From Bacteroidia bacterium (lineage in GTDB: Bacteria; Bacteroidota; Bacteroidia; J057), in contig JAWPMV010000001.1 of NCBI GenBank assembly GCA_033391075.1, positions 7,564,001 to 7,628,000 of the forward strand: a stretch of 64,000 bases of DNA. The letters run 5' to 3'. Below the pieces are notes generated by a model that did no database searches, had not been told where the DNA came from, and saw nothing but the letters and a program-made list of their open reading frames with translations. Made by a program: the position numbers and the translations under genes. Positions within the stretch are counted from its first letter, which is position 1. Each line of letters begins with the position of its first letter. Positions 50,763-60,065 of the stretch are shown one piece after another.

Positions 50763-51215
50763 TTAAGGGGAATAAACCCATTCCCAAACTTCTCCATCGT
50801 CCGGATCTATGACGGAGCCGACGAATTGAAAGCCATTTTTTCTCAGGATTTTTGTGGAGGCATTTTCCTCCATCAGGGTTCGTGCAGTGATTCGCAAGCC
50901 GGGATCGCTTTGCAGGGCCAACTCTAAGAGTTTTCGGCACATTTCACTTGCTACTCCTTTCTGTCTATGGGATTCAAAGGTTCCATAGGCGATTTCAATT
51001 TGATTGTCTTTGGGCTTTCCTTTAAATGCTGCTGTACCAACAAGGATTCCGTCCAGTTTCGCAAAGTATCCATGCCAGGGGGGCGTAAATCCAATTTGCT
51101 GATAATAGGATTGAGTAAAGTTGAAAATAGCCCTGGCTTCCGGATTTTTCTCGAAATCTTTGAGCTGTTCCGGCCGATTGCTAATAGGGATAAATTCCAT
51201 GTTTTTGTTTTCCAT
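50763..51215 (-). CDS. GNAT-family acetyltransferase
   Basis: A 150-residue GNAT protein. The core contains 'KLDGILVGTAAFKGKPKDNQ', 'IAYGTFESHRQKGVASEMCR' (the acetyl-CoA RxKGxA loop) and 'MEENASTKILRKNGFQFVG', all in the expected order. The acceptor is unknown. A perfect -7 promoter box ends 7 bases before the ATG at 51,215, so the transcript would have almost no leader. It is upstream of the M24 peptidase in the same direction and may share its transcript. Confidence 0.87.
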   Translation of the reverse strand: MENKNMEFIPISNRPEQLKDFEKNPEARAIFNFTQSYYQQIGFTPPWHGYFAKLDGILVGTAAFKGKPKDNQIEIAYGTFESHRQKGVASEMCRKLLELALQSDPGLRITARTLMEENASTKILRKNGFQFVGSVIDPDDGEVWEWVYSP

Positions 51216-51222
51216 GACTAAG

Positions 51223-51230
51223 CAAAAATA
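51223..51230 (-). promoter_or_regulatory. -7 promoter box TATTTTTG just before the GNAT gene
   Basis: A perfect TAnnTTTG match on the minus strand, 7 bases upstream of the ATG at 51,215. Like the comB box it is too close for a normal leader, so the mRNA could be nearly leaderless. Confidence 0.4.
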
Positions 51231-51347
51231 AGGAATTCAAAATAGGGATAAATCGACGAGCTTCTTTTCATAAAGTGTCATTGTAGAGGCTTTATATAAA
51301 TTTCATTTACTGGCATCGACATTTTGTTTAATTTAGGCGAGAAGCAA

Positions 51348-54300
51348 ATGCTCTACAATACAGCTATTATGACTACTAATTCTACCATCGGGACAAAAGT
51401 GTCCCGTCTTTCCTCAATTTTTATTATTTCTGTCTTACTCCTCTTTTTCACTCAAAGTTGTGAAGAAGAAGGGCCCTCCCTAAGTTTGAAAAAAGGAGAT
51501 CACATCATTCTTGTTGGAAATAATTTGGGTTCACGCATGATGAACTATGGTTATTTCGAAACAGAGATGCAGCTACGATATCCGGATAGTGCATTATATA
51601 TCCGAAATATGTGTGATGGGGGAAATACTCCCGGATTCAGGCCTCATTCGGGAAGAGAATCTCCCTGGGCTTTTCCCGGAGCAGACAGTTTCCAGACCGA
51701 GCTTGCCAATCCTTCTGGAAGTGTTGGGCATTTCGAACGGCCTGACGAATGGATCACCAGGCATGAGGCCGATATTATTTTAGCCTTCTTTGGCTACAAT
51801 GAATCCTTTCAGGGAGAAGCCGGACTCGAAAATTTCCGCGGAGAACTGGATGCTTTTGTTAAACACAGCCTTTCACAAAAATACAATGGAGAATCAGCCC
51901 CACAATTGGCACTCATTTCTCCCATTTCTTTCGAAGACCTTTCTTATAAGGTCGATCTTCCCAGTGGAAGAGAAGAAAATAAAAATCTGAAGCTCTATAC
52001 CCAGGTGATCAAGGAGGTAGCTGCAGCCAATCAGGTATTATTCCTGGATGCATTCGGACCTTCCCGGACCTGGTTTAGTACTGCTCAGGACATGACGATA
52101 GATGGTGCTCAAATGAATGATGATGGGTATAAAGTCTTTTCCGAATTTCTGGCCGATGGAGTTTTTGGGAGTAAAGAATCTCCAGCAGAAGCACACAGGC
52201 AAGCGGTTCATGAGGCTGTACAGGAGAAAAACTGGCTTTGGCACAATGACTATAAAATCCCTAATGGGGTTCACGTATTTGGAAGAAGGTACAATCCCTT
52301 TGGACCTGACAATTATCCCGATGAATTGAAAAAGATCCGTGAGATGACAGACATCCGGGATCAGGCTATATGGGCCGCTGCAAAAGGTGAGAGTATGGAT
52401 GTTGCAGCTGCTGATGCAAATACCCATACTCTGGGTGTGGTAGAGACCAATTACAAAACTGGAGATTACGGAAGAGGAAGTGCAGGCTATTTGTATGGGG
52501 AGGAAGCCGAAAGTAAACTGACAGTTCCGGAAGGCTATAAGATTGAACTCTTCGCTTCGGAAAAAGAATTCAATGACCTGGCCAATCCCATGCAGCTTTC
52601 TTTTGATAATAAAGGCCGCTTATGGGTGGCTGTGATGCCTACCTATCCTCATTGGCGTCCCGGCGATCCCAAGCCAAATGACAAATTGATCATACTAGAA
52701 GATACAGATGGAGATGGCAAAGCAGATAAGCAAACTACTTTTGCAGAGAATCTCCACATACCGGTAGGATTTGAATTTGCGCCCGAAGGAGTCTATGTAT
52801 CACAGGGAACCAATCTGGTCCTCCTTACAGATACAGACGGAGATGATAAAGCGGATAAGAAAGAAATTATTCTAAGTGGATTTGATGACCATGATACGCA
52901 TCATGTGATCAGCGCATTTACTGCAGATCCATCTGGAGCTATATACATGGGAGAGGGAGTCTTTCTCCACACCAATGTTGAAACGGCTTATGGTCCGGTT
53001 CGCGGAACGAATGGAGGATTCTTTCGCTATAATCCGCAACGGCATCATTTGGAAAGAACAGCTCAGCTGTCAATTCCGAATCCCTGGGGAATCGCTTTTG
53101 ATGAATGGGGGCAGAATATTTTTGCTGAAACTTCCGGGCCGGCGGTTCGCTGGATGATGCCAGGGACGATCAAACCCTTATATGGAGTAGCTACTCATAA
53201 GTCTTTTGACCTCATCAAGAATGAACATAAAGTAAGGCCTACCTCAGGCCTGGAGTTTATCCATAGCCGTCATTTTCCGGATGAAGTTCAGGGAGATATG
53301 CTGATCAATAATGATATTGGTTTTCTGGGAATGAAACAGCATTCTTTCAAAGATGAAGGAACCGGATATGATGTAAACTTTCGCCAGAATCTGGTGGAAA
53401 GTAGCGACGGGAATTTCCGTCCGGTGGATATGGAATTTGCGCCTGATGGTTCTTTGTATTTGATCGATTGGCACAATGTATTGATCGGCCATATGCAGCA
53501 CAATGCGCGTGATCCGCTGAGAGATCATGTTCATGGTCGTATCTATCGGATTACCTATCCATCTCGTCCATTGGTGACACCTGCTAAAGTGGCAGATGCC
53601 AGTATCGATGAATTGCTGGACAATCTGAAACTGCCGGAATACCGCACTCGATACAGGACAAAAAGAGAATTGAGAGCCAGAAGTCCCAAGCAGGTACTAA
53701 GCAAGTTGGCAGCCTGGGCAGATGGTTTGGATAAATCAGATGCTCGTTATGAGCACCATATGCTGGAAGGACTTTGGGTAAGCTGGGGGATGAATCAGGT
53801 CAATCAGAACCTCCTGAGACAAGCTCTTTCTGCTAAAGACTTCAGGGTTCGTGCTGCTGCCGTAAAGGTCTTGCGGTATGTAGGACATCAGGTAGAAGAT
53901 CAGGGGGATTTACTCTTTGCTGCAGCCCAGGATGATCATGGGCGGGTACGTCTGGAGGCTTTAGTGGCTGCTTCCTGGTTGGATAAAGAGGCAGGAATGG
54001 AGATAGTCAATGAAGCTGCGAAGAAGCCATTGGATGAATGGATCGTCAATGCACATGTGACAGCTTTGGCTCACCTCAATGGGGAAGCTGTGAAAGCAAG
54101 AGCTCCTAAAGAGATTAAAACGCACTTAGAAGGCGCTGATAAAGATTTGTATGTAAAAGGGAAAGAAGTATACCAAAGAGATGGGCTCTGTTCTACCTGC
54201 CATCAGGGAGATGGTAAAGGACTGTCAGCAGCCGGATTCCCTCCTTTGGCCGGTTCCCCATGGGTTACTAAATCGGAAGAATTGCTTATCAAGCTCAGCC

Positions 54301-54548
54301 TGAAAGGCTTGATGGGACCGATGGAGTTGATGGGGAAAAAGTACAATGGTCTTGTGCCTATGACTCCGCATGAAGGGCTTCTCAATGATGAGGAACTTTC
54401 GGCAGTATTGACCTATGTGAGAAACTCCTTTGGGAATAAGGCTCCTGTTATCAGTGCTTCAAAAGTGAAAGCCGTAAGAGAGCAGGTGAAAGATAAGAAA
54501 GGCTACTATACGCCTGCGGAGTTGTTGCAGCAGCATTCGATTAATTAG
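51348..54548 (+). CDS. SGNH-hydrolase/PVC-type propeller/HEAT/cytochrome c lipoprotein
   Basis: A very large lipoprotein (1066 residues from 51,348; ATG 51,369 is an alternative start and TTG 51,324 less likely). The signal 'SSIFIISVLLLFFTQSC' gives a lipidated Cys. Domains in order (numbered from 51,348): an SGNH/GDSL-like hydrolase domain (about 45-270; 'HIILVGNNLGSRMM', 'FFGYNES'); a PVC-type membrane-bound-dehydrogenase beta-propeller (about 390-760; 'YKIELFASEKEFNDLANPMQL', 'ILEDTDGDGKAD'); HEAT repeats; and a cytochrome c domain with CxxCH ('CSTCHQGDG', about 946-951). The combination suggests oxidation of a glycan or its acyl derivative with electron transfer to the haem. The substrate is unknown. 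Confidence 0.9.
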   Translation: MLYNTAIMTTNSTIGTKVSRLSSIFIISVLLLFFTQSCEEEGPSLSLKKGDHIILVGNNLGSRMMNYGYFETEMQLRYPDSALYIRNMCDGGNTPGFRPHSGRESPWAFPGADSFQTELANPSGSVGHFERPDEWITRHEADIILAFFGYNESFQGEAGLENFRGELDAFVKHSLSQKYNGESAPQLALISPISFEDLSYKVDLPSGREENKNLKLYTQVIKEVAAANQVLFLDAFGPSRTWFSTAQDMTIDGAQMNDDGYKVFSEFLADGVFGSKESPAEAHRQAVHEAVQEKNWLWHNDYKIPNGVHVFGRRYNPFGPDNYPDELKKIREMTDIRDQAIWAAAKGESMDVAAADANTHTLGVVETNYKTGDYGRGSAGYLYGEEAESKLTVPEGYKIELFASEKEFNDLANPMQLSFDNKGRLWVAVMPTYPHWRPGDPKPNDKLIILEDTDGDGKADKQTTFAENLHIPVGFEFAPEGVYVSQGTNLVLLTDTDGDDKADKKEIILSGFDDHDTHHVISAFTADPSGAIYMGEGVFLHTNVETAYGPVRGTNGGFFRYNPQRHHLERTAQLSIPNPWGIAFDEWGQNIFAETSGPAVRWMMPGTIKPLYGVATHKSFDLIKNEHKVRPTSGLEFIHSRHFPDEVQGDMLINNDIGFLGMKQHSFKDEGTGYDVNFRQNLVESSDGNFRPVDMEFAPDGSLYLIDWHNVLIGHMQHNARDPLRDHVHGRIYRITYPSRPLVTPAKVADASIDELLDNLKLPEYRTRYRTKRELRARSPKQVLSKLAAWADGLDKSDARYEHHMLEGLWVSWGMNQVNQNLLRQALSAKDFRVRAAAVKVLRYVGHQVEDQGDLLFAAAQDDHGRVRLEALVAASWLDKEAGMEIVNEAAKKPLDEWIVNAHVTALAHLNGEAVKARAPKEIKTHLEGADKDLYVKGKEVYQRDGLCSTCHQGDGKGLSAAGFPPLAGSPWVTKSEELLIKLSLKGLMGPMELMGKKYNGLVPMTPHEGLLNDEELSAVLTYVRNSFGNKAPVISASKVKAVREQVKDKKGYYTPAELLQQHSIN

Positions 54549-54560
54549 CAAATATTGTTG

Positions 54561-54592
54561 GAGTAGGGGCAGCTCATGAGCTGCCCCTACTC
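54561..54592. terminator. perfect 32-bp palindrome between convergent genes
   Basis: GAGTAGGGGCAGCTCATGAGCTGCCCCTACTC is a perfect 32-bp palindrome between the PVC-type lipoprotein stop and the YdeI-like stop. It likely ends transcripts from both sides, although it lacks a long T-run. The right end overlaps the last codons of the convergent gene. Confidence 0.75.
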
Positions 54593-55078
54593 TTTATCCC
54601 AAAATCGTTTCCCTTTCAAAACCTTGTCCATCATTTTTGCGATACGCTCCACTTTGGTCTCCTCTTTCTTGGCATCATAAATCCAGTCCAGATAAAGCTT
54701 TCGATCTCCTTCGGTTAACTTCATGAAATTCTCATAAGTTTTTTTGGGTTCCAGTTCGAAACAATCCATAATTTCCTGAGGAATTTCCAAATGAGATAAA
54801 TCCGGATATAAAAGCACTTTAACCATATCTCCGGCTTCCTTGCCTATTTTCTTTCGAATCTCTTTACGCACAGAAAGGAATAGCTGCCCATTACCCATAG
54901 GCATTAATTTGAATCTCTTTAATTCATAGTCGTCAATCCACCCTCTGACAGTCACCCAACCAAAAGGAGCTTTCCTGTCTTGCGGAATCTCCGGGATTTC
55001 TGCATAGGTCCAGCCTCCTTTGCCGGGCCATTTCTTTAAGAGGCATTCTCTATCGACTGCGGCTTTCTCGTCTTTCAT
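54587..55078 (-). CDS. YdeI/OmpD-associated-family protein
   Basis: A 163-residue cytoplasmic protein starting at the ATG at 55,078, whose first bases overlap the upstream gene's stop (ATGA arrangement); an earlier start at 55,102 would add eight basic residues. The N-terminal DUF1905-like beta domain is 'GGWTYAEIPEIPQDRKAPFGWV', and the C-terminal 'DLSHLEIPQEIMDCFELEPKKTYENFMKL' matches the YdeI-like bacteriocin-protection domain. The molecular role is unclear. It is translationally coupled with the sterol-desaturase-like gene. Confidence 0.85.
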   Translation of the reverse strand: MKDEKAAVDRECLLKKWPGKGGWTYAEIPEIPQDRKAPFGWVTVRGWIDDYELKRFKLMPMGNGQLFLSVRKEIRKKIGKEAGDMVKVLLYPDLSHLEIPQEIMDCFELEPKKTYENFMKLTEGDRKLYLDWIYDAKKEETKVERIAKMMDKVLKGKRFWDKE

Positions 55079-55923
55079 CTTTTTTCTTGTTCTGCTTGCC
55101 AATCAGGGGCTTTCCAAATATGTTGAAGTCCTTGCTTCCAGTTTTTCGCCTGTTTTATATCCCTCCATAGAGCTACCCATTCCATAAAGGTGATCTTCCA
55201 GGGATTGAAGGTATTCACGTTTTTTGTCAGTCCATAGACTACGGCTTCTTTTTCCTCTGCAAAAGTCCCAAACATACGATCCCAAATGATGAATAAGTTT
55301 CCATAATTCTTATCAATATAATCGGGATTGCTGCCATGATGAACCCGATGGTGGGAGGGGGTGTTAAATATCCATTCTAAAGGCCCCAGTTTGGGAACGG
55401 TACGTGTATGCCCCAAAACACCCACCAAAGTGGCTATGGCTCCAGAAACAATTGTAATTGTTGGGTCGAGAAAGAGCAAGGGGAGAAACAGGAAGAAGGG
55501 TACCTTTGCCAGGGGCCCAAACCAGGCCTGACGAAAAGCTACCAGAAAATTCATTTCCTCGCTGGAATGATGATTCATATGAATGGCCCACAGAAAGCGT
55601 GAACGATGCGAAGCTCTGTGAAACCAGTAAAAAGTAAAGTCAATCAAAAAGAAGGAAAAAAGCCAAACGGCCCAGGTAGGGAGGTAGAGCTTTAGATCGA
55701 ATAGGCAGAATTGATAAAGGAAGAGGTAGAAGGCGAAGATAAGCGCCCGGGTGAAGAGAATCATAAGGGTATTTCCCAAAAATAATCCCCAAGTTCCCCA
55801 GGAATCCCCCCAATTGTAATAGCCGCGTTTTTTCCATGCCGAGTAAATCGCCTCCAGAAGAATGAGGAAAAAAGCAATGGGCAGACCAACTGCATATACG
55901 GTATTCGCACTTATATTTTCCAT
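55075..55923 (-). CDS. sterol desaturase/fatty acid hydroxylase-family membrane protein
   Basis: A 282-residue membrane di-iron enzyme. It has five or so membrane segments, including 'LPIAFFLILLEAIYSAW' and 'AVWLFSFFLIDFTFYWFHRA'. The family's histidine clusters are present: 'HRASHRSRFLWAIHMNHHS' and, later, 'SHHRVHHGSN', which bind the two irons. Such enzymes hydroxylate or desaturate lipid chains such as sterols, fatty acids or glyceryl ethers. The substrate cannot be told. It is the first gene of a two-gene unit, overlapping the YdeI-like gene by 4 bp. Confidence 0.92.
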   Translation of the reverse strand: MENISANTVYAVGLPIAFFLILLEAIYSAWKKRGYYNWGDSWGTWGLFLGNTLMILFTRALIFAFYLFLYQFCLFDLKLYLPTWAVWLFSFFLIDFTFYWFHRASHRSRFLWAIHMNHHSSEEMNFLVAFRQAWFGPLAKVPFFLFLPLLFLDPTITIVSGAIATLVGVLGHTRTVPKLGPLEWIFNTPSHHRVHHGSNPDYIDKNYGNLFIIWDRMFGTFAEEKEAVVYGLTKNVNTFNPWKITFMEWVALWRDIKQAKNWKQGLQHIWKAPDWQAEQEKR

Positions 55924-56159
55924 GCCAGATCAACAAAATAACAGCTCTCGCTGGATTTTCGAAAAAGAGAGGTATTTCCTTTTCGGATAAATTGAAGGAT
56001 AATTTTTAAACAATTGCCGGATTGATCATTTCTTTATGTAAAGCTGTATACCCGGGCTCCACTTTTGCTGGGTTTGCAGAGGCAAAAATGAATTTTTTTG
56101 ATTTTTGTTCAATAAAAGGCGTAAATGCCGCTGCGTTTAAGTTCAAAATATAATTACCC

Positions 56160-58055
56160 GTGAAAAAATTCTTTGATTTTTCCTTTTTCAGAAATGATCT
56201 GCTCGGTGGGATAACAGCAGGTATCGTTGCTTTACCCCTGGCTTTGGCCTTTGGGGAACAATCCGGCCTCGGAGCAGCTGCCGGACTTTATGGGGCTGCT
56301 TTCCTGGCATTCTTTGCGGCTATGTTAGGTGGGACCTCAACCCAAATCAGTGGACCTACCGCGCCTATGACGGCTTTGAGTATGCTGGTCATAGCAGGAA
56401 TTTTACAGACCTTTGAGGGGGATTTAGACGCTGCCCTGCCCGTTATTTTGATGGTTTTTATGTTAGCCGGACTTATTCAGATAGGGATGGGTGCACTGAA
56501 ATTGGGGACCTACATCAAGTTTATTCCCTATACAGTTGTATCGGGATTTATGACGGGTATAGGCGTCATCATCATTATTACACAGCTTTTGCCTGCCTTA
56601 GGTTATAATTCAGGCAATGATGCACAAGTGATAAATAGCTTCAAGCCCCAGGCGGAAGAGTTGATTTTGAATCGAATCCTGGCTGAGGAAGCGGAAGGAG
56701 GGAAATTGGTGATGGAGAATTTTGAGGGTACGATCAGTCGATCTGAAGAAGTCTCAGATGCAGCCATTTTAAGAGAAGCTGAAGTATTGGCCAGCAATTC
56801 TTCCAAAGGTGTGATTGGCTCACTCAAATATTTGCCCAAGGCCCTGGGCAATATCAATTGGACAGAATTATTGCTGGCTCTGATTACCATATTCATTATC
56901 TACGGCTTTAAACGGATTACTACAGCTATTCCGAGTACACTTATAGCCCTGGTGGCGGTTACGGGAGGAGCTATTGCGCTGGGAATAGATTACCTCACCA
57001 TTAGAGAAATTCCTTCCCAAATCCCGATGCCTGAGTGGCGAATATTTACGGAATTTAATGCATCCGCTCTAGCTCCCTATATCGTTACGGCTTTTATGCT
57101 GGCCTTATTGGGGGCTATTGATTCCCTGTTAACCTCAGTAGTAGCTGATAACCTGACCAAGACCCGACACAAACCCAATCGAGAACTGATTGGGCAGGGG
57201 ATAGGCAATAGTATTTCCGCACTTTTTGCCGGCTTGCCAGGAGCAGGTGCCACGATTCGTACGGTTGTCAATATTCAGGCAGGCGGGAAAACCAAAATTT
57301 CAGGCATGGTGGCCGGATTATTCCTCCTGATTATTCTTATTTCTCTGGCACCTATTGCTTCTATGATTCCTGCGGGAGTTTTGGCGGGTATTCTGCTGAC
57401 GGTTGGAATCGGCGTAATGGATTATAAAGGATTGAAAGCCCTTCCTAAGATGGAAGGTTCCGAAAAAATCATTTTGATCACGGTATTACTGCTTACGGTC
57501 TTCTGGCAATTGGTCTATGCAGTAGGAGTAGGTCTGGTAATGGCTGCTCTCGTCTTCCTGAAGAGAATGAGTGATATTTCCGCAGATACCTTAAGAATCG
57601 TTGACCTGGAAGAAAGTCATGAGGCAGAACCGCTTTGGGAGGATGAAGTACAGATTGCTGATGAAATCAGAAGTAAAGTCCTGTTCAAACACCTTGATGG
57701 GCCTATGTTTTTCGGTATCGTCAATAACTTTCGCAACGTAATTGCGAACTTGAAAGACTCTCATTTATTGGTAATTCGAATGGAAAAGGTACCATTTATA
57801 GATCAGTCTGGCATGTATGCCCTTGAATCGGTCATCGGAGAATTGCATGCTAGAGAGGTGCTCGTGGTGCTTTGTGGGGTAAATGAGCAGGTCGCGGGCT
57901 TTTTGAGGGACATGCTCATAATCCCCGAGGTGGTAGAAGAAAAGCATGTGTTTGACACCTTCACGGATTGCACTGTCTGGTTAAAGGATATACTCAGCCA
58001 GGAAGGGGCTCTGGATGAAGAATTGAAGTTGCTGGCAAAGAAACTGGAAGGATAA
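56160..58055 (+). CDS. SulP-family anion transporter with STAS domain
   Basis: A 631-residue inner-membrane transporter, with a GTG start at 56,160. The transport domain (1-460) opens 'DLLGGITAGIVALPLALAFG', the SulP signature near TM1, with 'GLYGAAFLAFFAAMLGGTSTQISGPTAPM' after it; sequence insertions around residues 165-210 are longer than in the shortest members. The C-terminal STAS domain (about 500-625) contains 'VPFIDQSGMYALESV' with Asp548 and Ser550. SulP proteins carry sulfate, bicarbonate or other anions; the substrate here is not determined. A terminator lies just past the stop. Confidence 0.93.
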   Translation: MKKFFDFSFFRNDLLGGITAGIVALPLALAFGEQSGLGAAAGLYGAAFLAFFAAMLGGTSTQISGPTAPMTALSMLVIAGILQTFEGDLDAALPVILMVFMLAGLIQIGMGALKLGTYIKFIPYTVVSGFMTGIGVIIIITQLLPALGYNSGNDAQVINSFKPQAEELILNRILAEEAEGGKLVMENFEGTISRSEEVSDAAILREAEVLASNSSKGVIGSLKYLPKALGNINWTELLLALITIFIIYGFKRITTAIPSTLIALVAVTGGAIALGIDYLTIREIPSQIPMPEWRIFTEFNASALAPYIVTAFMLALLGAIDSLLTSVVADNLTKTRHKPNRELIGQGIGNSISALFAGLPGAGATIRTVVNIQAGGKTKISGMVAGLFLLIILISLAPIASMIPAGVLAGILLTVGIGVMDYKGLKALPKMEGSEKIILITVLLLTVFWQLVYAVGVGLVMAALVFLKRMSDISADTLRIVDLEESHEAEPLWEDEVQIADEIRSKVLFKHLDGPMFFGIVNNFRNVIANLKDSHLLVIRMEKVPFIDQSGMYALESVIGELHAREVLVVLCGVNEQVAGFLRDMLIIPEVVEEKHVFDTFTDCTVWLKDILSQEGALDEELKLLAKKLEG

Positions 58056-58093
58056 AAAAAGAAGCGTGGCTCAAAAGGCTGCGCTTCTTTTTT
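58054..58093 (+). terminator. intrinsic terminator after the SulP gene
   Basis: GAAGCG (58,061-58,066) pairs with CGCTTC (58,082-58,087), helped by an inner GC/GC pair. A-runs precede it and a T-run follows, giving a terminator usable in both directions and shared with the convergent SnoaL-like gene. Confidence 0.85.
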
Positions 58094-58113
58094 GACCTTA
58101 GGTCTAGGTCCGG

Positions 58114-58893
58114 CTAAAAGTGCGGATGCACATTGGCGACTTCTTCCAAAGGAGTTATGGGTTGAACGACACTCCAATGCTCCAGAATTTTGCTGGTTTC
58201 GTCCATCCTGAACCAGTCGAAAACTACTCGTTCCTCCTCCCCAAAGAAATGGGAATGCGCCATAACGAGATCGCCCGAAGCCAAGAGGGCTTTATTGTCA
58301 TGCAACATCCGGCCTCCGTGTTTTTTAACAATATGTTCCTCCAAATCAGCATGGCCTTTCAATTCTCCTTCCGTTTCATGATGGTAGATATACTCGGAAC
58401 TTACAAATTCTTTGAGTTGATCGATTCTACCTCGATTCAGGACATGATCCAAAAAGCGCTTTACGCCTTGCTTATTGGCGGCAACCTTTTCGGCTGAAAC
58501 CGCTTTCTCACCATCTCCTCCTCCGGCTATCGCTTTCTCCAACTGATCCTGAGGCATAGGCGCCAAAGCATCCCAATGTTCCTTTATTTTCCCATCTTCT
58601 ACTCTCCACATATCCACGCAAAGCAGAGGAAGATCACCCAAGGGATTGGGGGCGGTGTAATAGCCGTGATACACCATGATGTCCTCGTCTGAAATCCACC
58701 TCACGGCCTTGTAGCCAAAATCAAATTGCAGCATCTCCTTGATGTGTTCGATGCCGTCTTTGGCCCAGGGATTATGTTGGATGAAATCCTTTGCGAAGGA
58801 TTTCTCTACTACTTCTTCATCCTTGGTTTCCAGGATAGCTCCCATGCCGTCCCACACCAATTGGATGTTTTGTTTTTCTGCTTGACTTAACAT
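58114..58893 (-). CDS. double NTF2-like (SnoaL-type) protein
   Basis: A 259-residue soluble protein with two NTF2-like domains. The first (about 1-130) has 'FIQHNPWAKDGIEHIKEMLQ' and ends 'MWRVEDGKIKEHWDALAPMP', the typical SnoaL tail. The second (about 140-255) has 'VSSEYIYHHETEGELKGHADLE' and ends 'ETSKILEHWSVVQPITP', a matching tail. Such duplicates occur in polyketide-cyclase-like and steroid-isomerase-like proteins; the reaction is not known. It stands alone, convergent with the SulP gene, with AT-rich sequence upstream. Confidence 0.83.
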   Translation of the reverse strand: MLSQAEKQNIQLVWDGMGAILETKDEEVVEKSFAKDFIQHNPWAKDGIEHIKEMLQFDFGYKAVRWISDEDIMVYHGYYTAPNPLGDLPLLCVDMWRVEDGKIKEHWDALAPMPQDQLEKAIAGGGDGEKAVSAEKVAANKQGVKRFLDHVLNRGRIDQLKEFVSSEYIYHHETEGELKGHADLEEHIVKKHGGRMLHDNKALLASGDLVMAHSHFFGEEERVVFDWFRMDETSKILEHWSVVQPITPLEEVANVHPHF

Positions 58894-59078
58894 TTGTAAA
58901 AGAATATTTACTTAGATGATAAAGGCCTTCAACTGAAGCCCAAACATCAGCAAATAGCATGTTTTAGTATGAAAAAAACAAGTAGTTATATTTTTATTTC
59001 CTAGTATGTAAAATATGACTAAAGTTGATTATCAATACTTTAGGAATGTATTTTTTTTGAATAAAATCTGGAATGATT

Positions 59079-59924
59079 TCATTTAAAATACGCTTCCCTA
59101 AAAGCGCTGGGGTTTTCTCCGGCTACTTTTTTGAAGGTTCGATTGAAATAAGACAGGCTTTCAAAGCCGCTTTCGTAACAGGCTTCGCCTACTCTTTTAC
59201 CAGAAAGTAATAAGCGTTTTGCCTGGCTGATTCGGTATTGATTGAGGAATTCTATGAAGGTGCTTCCATGCGCCTTTTTGAAGTAGCGACAAAAGGCTGC
59301 TTTGCTGAGCGTAGCAAGTTCCGCAACCATGTCGATCGATATTTTCTCAGCATAATGGATGTCTACAAAGGCATATATCTTTCGGAGTCTTTCCTGTTCC
59401 TTTTTGCTATAGGAATTTACATAATCCTCTTCATGCAGCAGCTCAAATTCTTCACTTTCAGATAAAAGCTGGAAAATATGTAAGAGCTCGAGAAATTGAT
59501 CAAAAGCTGAAAGTAAATGAAAGCTTTTTAAGCGTCTTCCAATTTCTTCTTTGGTTTGGCCAGAAAATGCTATCCCCTTTTGGGAGCGCTCAAACAAAGT
59601 ATAGATCTGCTGTAGTTCCGGAAATTTTTGAAAAAATTCCTGTTTAAAATAGGGATGAAATTGCAAAACGACTTTTTCATAATCTCCCTTTACCCCATAG
59701 TCAAAATTCAGGTGGGGAATATTAGAGCCAATCAGGACCAGGTCATTGAAAGTATAGGGAGAAATATGGTCTCCGACATGCCGGTTTCCATTGGTTCCTT
59801 CTATATAAACCAATTCATATTCCGGATGAAAGTGCCAAAGGAAAACTTCACTCAGCTGGGGATTGCGCAAAAGTCGGAAGGAACTTCCTTCATCAGGTCG
59901 AATACTTTCAAACTGGGTTTTCAT
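59079..59924 (-). CDS. AraC-family transcriptional regulator with cupin sensor domain
   Basis: A 281-residue regulator. The N-terminal part (about 10-130) is a cupin-like ligand domain: 'FLWHFHPEYELVYIEGTNGNRHVGDHISPY' and 'DLVLIGSNIPH'. The C-terminal part (about 185-281) has two HTH units: 'ISIDMVAELATLSKAAFCRYFKKAHGSTF' and 'GEACYESGFESLSYFNRTFKKVAG', the AraC signature. Sugar or small-molecule binding is typical. It is divergent from the dioxygenase/symporter/SDR group and is its likely regulator; the 141-bp gap between the two starts would hold the operators. Confidence 0.93.
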   Translation of the reverse strand: MKTQFESIRPDEGSSFRLLRNPQLSEVFLWHFHPEYELVYIEGTNGNRHVGDHISPYTFNDLVLIGSNIPHLNFDYGVKGDYEKVVLQFHPYFKQEFFQKFPELQQIYTLFERSQKGIAFSGQTKEEIGRRLKSFHLLSAFDQFLELLHIFQLLSESEEFELLHEEDYVNSYSKKEQERLRKIYAFVDIHYAEKISIDMVAELATLSKAAFCRYFKKAHGSTFIEFLNQYRISQAKRLLLSGKRVGEACYESGFESLSYFNRTFKKVAGENPSAFREAYFK

Positions 59925-60031
59925 GAAAATATTTGTTCTAAGTATGCAAAGTTCGGGTATAAAACATTGAAAATATCAATATAGTTCAAATTTTGGCAAA
60001 AATTGGAGTGGAGATGACTCTATGCTGAGCC

Positions 60032-60039
60032 TAGCTTTG
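60032..60039 (+). promoter_or_regulatory. -7 promoter box TAGCTTTG for the dioxygenase operon
   Basis: A perfect TAnnTTTG match, 26 bases upstream of the ATG at 60,066 and in the gap next to the AraC gene. No -33 box is evident, which would fit a promoter that needs activation by the AraC protein. Confidence 0.5.
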
Positions 60040-60065
60040 TATTAAATCATTAAAACAATCTCAAA

